In this document: positions 59,367 through 64,000 of the stretch, one piece after another
How the letters are laid out: the number at the start of each line of letters is the position of its first letter
Numbering within the stretch: the stretch's first letter is position 1
Source: Spirochaetales bacterium
Lineage (GTDB): Bacteria; Spirochaetota; Spirochaetia; Treponematales; Treponemataceae
DNA: 64,000 nucleotides
Reading direction: 5' to 3'
Assembly: GCA_003252395.1 (NCBI GenBank)
Contig: QKEL01000003.1
Location: 81,546-145,545, forward strand
Position numbers and translations under genes: made by a program
Notes under the pieces: model-generated
What the model was told of the DNA's origin: nothing
The model's input: the letters and a program-made list of their open reading frames with translations, nothing else
Database searches by the model: none

Positions 59367-60220
59367 AAGTCTGGATTGACGGAAAGGTAATGGACGCCTC
59401 AGAGGCCAAAATCGGCGTGCTCGATCACGGTTTCCTTTACGGCGACGGCGTATTCGAGGGCATTCGGGTCTACGACGGCACGGTCTTCCGCTTGAAGGAC
59501 CATTTGGACCGCCTCTGGCGAAGCGCCAAGGCCCTACTGATCGACATTCCCCTTACCCCCCGGGCCATGACGGAGGCCCTACTCGAAACCGTCGCCGCCC
59601 ACGGCGCGAAAAACGCCTACGTGCGCCTCGTGGTGAGCCGCGGAATCGGCGACCTCGGCCTGAATCCCGCTTCCTGCCCCAAGGCCGCCGTTATCGTCAT
59701 CGTCGGCAACATAAGCATCTACCCCCCCGCCAATTACGAAACCGGCATTCCGCTTATCACCGCGGCTTCCCGAAGGCTCGGTTTCGGGGGCTTCGACCCG
59801 GGCATTAAAAGCCTGAACTACTTAAACAATATTCTCGCAAAAATGGAGGCCAAGCAGGCGGGATGCCAGGAAGCCCTTCTCCTCAACGAGGCGGGTTTTA
59901 TCTCCGAATGCACCGCCGACAACTTCTTCTTCGCCAAAGACGGGGTTTTGATGACGCCGTCCGCGGACTGCGGCCTTCTCGCGGGAATCACGAGGCAGAC
60001 CGTGCTTGAGCTCGCCGAGAGGCGGCGCATACCGGTACGGGAAGGACGCTTCACGCGCCTGGACGCCTGGACGGCCGACGAGTGCTTCATGACCGGGACG
60101 GGCGCCGAAATAATGCCCATCACGTCCATAGACGGCCGGGCGATGGCCGCCTGTCCCGGAGAGCTTACCCGCCTTCTTCTGGCCGATTTCCGCGCGTTCG
60201 CCGCCGCCTGGAAGGAATGA
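59363..60220 (+). CDS. ilvE: Branched-chain-amino-acid aminotransferase (class IV)
   Basis: 285 residues, full length for fold-type IV PLP enzymes. VFEGIRVYDGTVFRLKDHLDRL at the N-terminus, the PLP lysine in GIKSLNYLNNIL, EALLLNEAGFISECTADNFFFA and GTGAEIMPITSIDGR near the end mark a branched-chain or D-amino-acid type member. It transfers amino groups between branched-chain keto acids and glutamate. Overlaps the TrmB-type gene by four bases. A D-amino-acid transaminase or aminodeoxychorismate lyase is possible but less likely. Confidence 0.88.
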   Translation: MKVWIDGKVMDASEAKIGVLDHGFLYGDGVFEGIRVYDGTVFRLKDHLDRLWRSAKALLIDIPLTPRAMTEALLETVAAHGAKNAYVRLVVSRGIGDLGLNPASCPKAAVIVIVGNISIYPPANYETGIPLITAASRRLGFGGFDPGIKSLNYLNNILAKMEAKQAGCQEALLLNEAGFISECTADNFFFAKDGVLMTPSADCGLLAGITRQTVLELAERRRIPVREGRFTRLDAWTADECFMTGTGAEIMPITSIDGRAMAACPGELTRLLLADFRAFAAAWKE

Positions 60221-60224
60221 ATAG

Positions 60225-60252
60225 CCCGTCCGGAACCTCCACCCCGGACGGG
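60225..60252 (+). terminator. Hairpin downstream of the aminotransferase gene
   Basis: Arms CCCGTCCGG (60225-60233) and CCGGACGGG (60244-60252), 10-base loop, five bases beyond the ilvE stop. No T-run follows, so termination strength is uncertain. Confidence 0.45.
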
Positions 60253-60273
60253 GTACATTCCGTGGGCATCGTG

Positions 60274-60302
60274 TTGTATCTCCCGAACCCTTCGTCTATA
60301 GT
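60274..60302 (+). promoter_or_regulatory. Candidate promoter of the chemoreceptor gene
   Basis: -35-like TTGTAT (60274-60279), 17-base spacer, -10 TATAGT (60297-60302), 63 bases before the ATG. A 9-bp inverted repeat (60312-60320 with 60329-60337) lies in the leader. Confidence 0.4.
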
Positions 60303-60364
60303 TAAAATGACGCGTTTTCGCTTTCTGTCGAAAACGCTAACAAAGCGTTCCGGGAGATACCGTT

Positions 60365-62449
60365 ATGAGATTCACCGATTCCCTGCTATTCAAATTGCTG
60401 TTGGCCATGGCGATTCCCACGATAATCCTCGCCTTAGGCATCGGTTTTTTCGCCTATTCAGGTTCATCGAAGCTCCTCGTCGCTCAGGTAGAAAAAAACC
60501 TCGCCTCGGAATCCCTGAAACTGGCGGCAAATTACGAAAGCTGGGTGCTCCTTCAGCACGCCCAGCTCGAATCCCTGGCCGCGAGCACGAAAATCGACTA
60601 CTCAGACCAAATGTACGCACGGTTGGCCGATGAAACACGCCGATTGGGGTACAATTCGATATCTCCGGCCGACTCTTCTGGCATTCTCCATCTCGCCGGC
60701 GGTAAAACGGCCGACCTTTCGAAGCGGCCGTACCTCCAAAAGGTGCTTGCAACCGGCCAACCGGCCGTTTCGGACCCGGTGTACAGCGCGGTGGCGGGTG
60801 AGGAGAACCTCCTAACCGTCCTTTTCGCCGTACCGGTGATGGAAGAAGGCCGGCTTACGAAGGTCCTGATCGGGCAACGAGTCGCCGAATTCCTCAACGC
60901 GAATATTTCCGCGGTGGATTACGGGGAAGGATCGGAGAATTTTATGGTGAACCGGGAAGGAGTCGTCATCGCCGATACCGTCCCGCAAAACGCCCGGGAT
61001 AGGATAAACCTACTGGAAACCGCCAGGAACGACCCGGCGCAGGCCGGGAGGGTACCGATCGTGGAGGCCATGACGGAAGCGCAAAACGGCGTAAAGGCCT
61101 ATCGCTTGAACGGGGAGCTCCGATACGTGGGGTTCGCCCCGGTTCGGGGAATGGATTGGAGCGTCGGGGTCGACGTGCCCGAATCGGCCATATCCGCGCC
61201 CCTCGTCCAGCTCCGTACCTCGATTTTCGCCGTTTCATTGATCGCCTTCCTGTTTGGCCTGGGCTTTGCCCTGATCGCGGGCATCGGGTTCGTTCGGCCC
61301 ATCAAGGCTCTCGCCGCCGGTTTCCGCGAGGTAGCCGAGGGCGACGCCGACCTAACCCGGCGTCTGACCGCGCGCGGCAAAGACGAGCTTGCCGAAACGG
61401 TCACAAGCTTCAATGCCTTCGCGGGAAGCCTGCAGGGGATCATTCAGTCGCTCAGGTCGATCCAGGGTTCCCTCGGCAACATCGGGGAGAGCCTTTCCGT
61501 TAATTCCGTGGAATCGGCAAGCGCCATCGGCCAAATCATGGCGAATATCGGGAGCGTCAGAAAGCACGCCGGAATCCAGCACGATCAGGCCGCGGAAGTA
61601 CGAAAGGCAATGGCGGACATAGCCGAAGGCATCCGGGAACTCGATCGCCTCATCGAGACGCAGGTGTCCGGCAGCACGGAAATGGCCGCCTCCATCGAGC
61701 AAATGGTCGGCAACATCGATTCGGTGGCGAACTCGACGGGCAAGATGACCGCGTCATTCCAAGCCCTCTCGTCCAAGGTGGGCGACGGAAGGCAAAAACA
61801 AAAAGACTCCGAGGAAAACGCCTTGGGGATAGCCCGAAAATCGGAACTATTGACCGACGCGAACAACGCGATCTCGGGAATTGCCGCCCAAACCAACCTA
61901 CTGGCCATGAACGCGGCGATCGAGGCGGCGCACGCGGGCAACGCCGGAAAGGGCTTTAGCGTCGTCGCCGACGAAATCAGGAAGCTTTCGGAGCAGGCGA
62001 GCGCCCAATCAAAGGCGATCAACGTGCAAATCGCCGAAATTCAAAAGGGGATACACACCGTCGTTTCCGCCGCCAAGGCCTCAACGGCCGTGTTCGGCGA
62101 GGTCTCCGCCGCCGTCGAGACCACCGGCGGCCTCGTGTCGGAGATCGAGGGCGCGATGAGCGAGCAACGAAGCGGGTCACGGCAGATACTGGAAGCGTTG
62201 CGCGAAATAAACGAGATGAGCGAGTCCGTAAAGCGAAAGGCGGGAACCATGACCTCTTCCTCGGAGCTCATCCGTTCGTCCGTGGAGGAGCTCAACGAAA
62301 CCGCGACCATGATATTCAACAGCATGGACGAGATGACAGCGGGGGCAACCCAGATTAACGAGTCCGCGCAGCGCGTATCCGAACTCGCCAGGGAGACCAA
62401 CGAGAGCCTCCAGGCCATGGAACGGCAAACCGACAAGTTCAAGGTATAG
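60365..62449 (+). CDS. Methyl-accepting chemotaxis protein
   Basis: 694 residues. Membrane helices at about 8-34 and 280-305 bound a periplasmic Cache-type sensing domain; then a HAMP domain ([22 protein letters not shown]), a helical adaptation region and the MCP signalling tip [31 protein letters not shown]. Ligand unknown. GGGAG sits eight bases before the ATG. The signal goes to CheA and CheW, encoded elsewhere. Confidence 0.96.
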   Translation: MRFTDSLLFKLLLAMAIPTIILALGIGFFAYSGSSKLLVAQVEKNLASESLKLAANYESWVLLQHAQLESLAASTKIDYSDQMYARLADETRRLGYNSISPADSSGILHLAGGKTADLSKRPYLQKVLATGQPAVSDPVYSAVAGEENLLTVLFAVPVMEEGRLTKVLIGQRVAEFLNANISAVDYGEGSENFMVNREGVVIADTVPQNARDRINLLETARNDPAQAGRVPIVEAMTEAQNGVKAYRLNGELRYVGFAPVRGMDWSVGVDVPESAISAPLVQLRTSIFAVSLIAFLFGLGFALIAGIGFVRPIKALAAGFREVAEGDADLTRRLTARGKDELAETVTSFNAFAGSLQGIIQSLRSIQGSLGNIGESLSVNSVESASAIGQIMANIGSVRKHAGIQHDQAAEVRKAMADIAEGIRELDRLIETQVSGSTEMAASIEQMVGNIDSVANSTGKMTASFQALSSKVGDGRQKQKDSEENALGIARKSELLTDANNAISGIAAQTNLLAMNAAIEAAHAGNAGKGFSVVADEIRKLSEQASAQSKAINVQIAEIQKGIHTVVSAAKASTAVFGEVSAAVETTGGLVSEIEGAMSEQRSGSRQILEALREINEMSESVKRKAGTMTSSSELIRSSVEELNETATMIFNSMDEMTAGATQINESAQRVSELARETNESLQAMERQTDKFKV

Positions 62450-62478
62450 ACGGCCCCGCACGCCGTGGCGCGAGGGAC

Positions 62479-62521
62479 AAAAAAAAAGGCCCGAAGGAGC
62501 GTTGCTCCCTCGGGCTTTTTT
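62479..62521. terminator. Bidirectional terminator between the chemoreceptor and rny
   Basis: GCCCGAAGGAGC and GCTCCCTCGGGC form a hairpin with an A-run on one side and a T-run on the other, so it can end both converging transcripts. Confidence 0.9.
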
Positions 62522-62547
62522 CGCGTTGAGCGCGGGCGGCGAATGCC

Positions 62548-64000
62548 TTACCGCGCGTATTCGACGATTCGCGTTTCCCTGATCAGGGTCACGCGGATAC
62601 GGCCGGGATACCGCAGATCGCTTTCGATCTTCTTGGCGATCTCCCTGCCCAGTTCCTTCACTTCCGCGTCGGCGATCCGCTCGTTGTTGACCAGCACGCG
62701 AAGCTCGCGTCCGGCCTGGATGGCGTAGGCCTTCTCCACGCCCTGGAAGCTTTCCGCGATGTTCTCGAGATTCTCGAGCCGCTTCACGTAATTGTCCAGG
62801 GTCTCGCGGCGGGCGCCCGGTCTCGCGGCGGAAATCGCGTCGGCGATCTGAACCAGCACCGATTCGATGCAAGACGGTTCCACGTCGCCGTGGTGGCTTC
62901 CTATCGCGTTGATGACCCGCGGGTCCTCGTTCATCTTCCGCGCCATGTCGATGCCGACCTCGGCGTGGTTCTGGTCCGAATCGTTTTCCGCGCCCTTTCC
63001 GATATCGTGGAGCAGGGCGCCGCGCTTGGCGATCTCGCGGTTGGCCCCGACCTCGGCGGCCAGCATTCCGGCGATCATGGCCACTTCCTTCGAGTGATAC
63101 AGCACGTTCTGGCCGTAACTCGTCCGGAAATAGAGCCTACCCAGGGCGCGAACCCCTTCCTGGCTCATATTGTGGATTCCCAAATCGAAGAGAACCTTCT
63201 CGCCCTCTTCATAGATCTTTTGCGAGATCTCTCGGGTAACCTTCTGAACGATTTCCTCTATTCTGGCGGGATGAATGCGTCCGTCCAGAATCAGGCGCTC
63301 GAGGGATACCTTGGCGATTTCCTTGCGCACGGGATCGAAGCAGGATATTACCACCGCTTCGGGCGTATCGTCGATGATCACGTCCACGCCGGTAAGGGTC
63401 TCGAGGGTACGGATGTTCCGGCCCTCGCGACCGATGATTCGGCCCTTCATTTCGTCGCTCGGCAGGCTCACGGTAGCGACGGTAATGTCGCTGGTCGTCT
63501 CGGTCGCGATCCTTTGTATGGTCGTAACGAGAATATCCCGGGCCTTTTTGTCCGACGCGAGTTGTGCTTCCTGTTCGATTTTGTTGAGTAACCCCTGGGC
63601 ATCATGGCGGGCCTCGTTCTCGAGGTCCTTGATGATCAGGCTTTTGGCCTCTTCGGCGGTCAGGCCGGAGATGCGCTCAAGCTCAAGCCGATAGCGCTCT
63701 TCCTCGCCGAGAAGAAACTTCTCGCGCTCCGCGATCGCCTTGGCCTGCTCGGCAAATTGCTGCTCGGTTTTGTCCATGGACTCGCCGCGCTTGTCGAGTG
63801 CTTCCTCTTTTTGCGTCAAACGACGCTCGTAACGCTGAAGCTCGCTTCGGCGTTCGCGATTTTCCCGCTCCTGCTGGTTTCTTTCTCGAATTAGCTGTTC
63901 TTTTGCCTCTAGAAGAATTTCCTTCTTTTGAGCTTCTGCTTCTTTTATAGCATCCTGTTTTACACGTTCCGCTCTCTGTTCAGATGCAGATAGTTGAAAT
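62548..64000 (-). CDS. rny: Ribonuclease Y, N-terminus outside window
   Basis: About 484 of roughly 515 residues. The open frame continues to the window edge, so the membrane anchor lies beyond it. A long coiled-coil N-terminal region rich in Glu, Lys, Arg and Gln precedes the KH domain (ATVSLPSDEMKGRIIGREGRNIRTLE). The HD domain has LLHDIGKGAENDSDQNHAEVG. The end VTLIRETRIVEYAR is typical. RNase Y is the endonuclease that starts mRNA decay in many bacteria. TTG at 63819 is not the start, because the frame runs on in coiled coil. Confidence 0.97.
   Translation of the reverse strand, partial: FQLSASEQRAERVKQDAIKEAEAQKKEILLEAKEQLIRERNQQERENRERRSELQRYERRLTQKEEALDKRGESMDKTEQQFAEQAKAIAEREKFLLGEEERYRLELERISGLTAEEAKSLIIKDLENEARHDAQGLLNKIEQEAQLASDKKARDILVTTIQRIATETTSDITVATVSLPSDEMKGRIIGREGRNIRTLETLTGVDVIIDDTPEAVVISCFDPVRKEIAKVSLERLILDGRIHPARIEEIVQKVTREISQKIYEEGEKVLFDLGIHNMSQEGVRALGRLYFRTSYGQNVLYHSKEVAMIAGMLAAEVGANREIAKRGALLHDIGKGAENDSDQNHAEVGIDMARKMNEDPRVINAIGSHHGDVEPSCIESVLVQIADAISAARPGARRETLDNYVKRLENLENIAESFQGVEKAYAIQAGRELRVLVNNERIADAEVKELGREIAKKIESDLRYPGRIRVTLIRETRIVEYAR

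Overview
This window is GC-rich, about 60 percent by eye, densely packed and has no rRNA, tRNA, phage, insertion-sequence or CRISPR genes that I can recognise. It comes from a diderm, motile bacterium: it encodes outer-membrane barrel proteins, a chemotaxis receptor, two HD-GYP proteins and an EAL protein. A spirochaete related to Treponema fits best. The clues are a sugar-binding protein with an AFA/GGGKE signal-cleavage region, RNase Y beside chemotaxis and c-di-GMP genes, and a SpoIIAB-type ATPase fused to a cyclic-nucleotide domain. This placement is an inference.

Layout. 1-3939 (minus strand): a divergent GAPDH, a DJ-1/AraC regulator, an outer-membrane protein plus a lipoprotein flavodoxin, and a Crp/Fnr regulator with a matching DNA palindrome. 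4190-7391: an oxidoreductase lacking the usual EKP lysine, a MATE exporter and a small membrane protein. 7657-15612: an ABC sugar importer and two GH31 alpha-xylosidases in one transcription direction, probably for xyloglucan fragments. 15867-21778: HD-GYP and EAL proteins, a membrane protein, an endo/exonuclease/phosphatase-fold protein and a flavodoxin. 21963-28007: a DUF1302-like barrel, a LolA-like protein, an MMPL/RND transporter and a TetR regulator, closed by a strong terminator.

28107-37496 holds a FemX-like gene, a repeat patch, dus, an UPF0340 gene, an unknown acidic protein, a methyltransferase, a response regulator with HD-GYP output, a DMT transporter, an HD hydrolase, a quinone-reductase-like flavoprotein, a PhzF protein and a secreted protein. 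37557-42340 holds glgP and glgX. 42402-50007 (plus strand) is an overlapping trio: the ATPase/cyclic-nucleotide protein, then AddB-like and AddA-like nuclease-helicase subunits. 50176-53063 holds an adenosine-deaminase-like gene and mnmG. 53122-56516 is a thiamine ABC operon behind a TPP riboswitch. 56618-64000 holds a PfkB kinase, a TIGR02757 protein, a TrmB-type regulator overlapping a branched-chain aminotransferase, a chemotaxis receptor and the 3' part of rny.

No gene-free stretch exceeds 300 bases. Three small-scale patterns stand out. First, at least seven genes have a sigma70-like -10 box only 6-8 bases before the start codon, which suggests leaderless mRNAs. Second, a short GC-rich hairpin motif recurs in three intergenic gaps. 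Third, several regulators sit next to palindromes that fit their family's binding mode.
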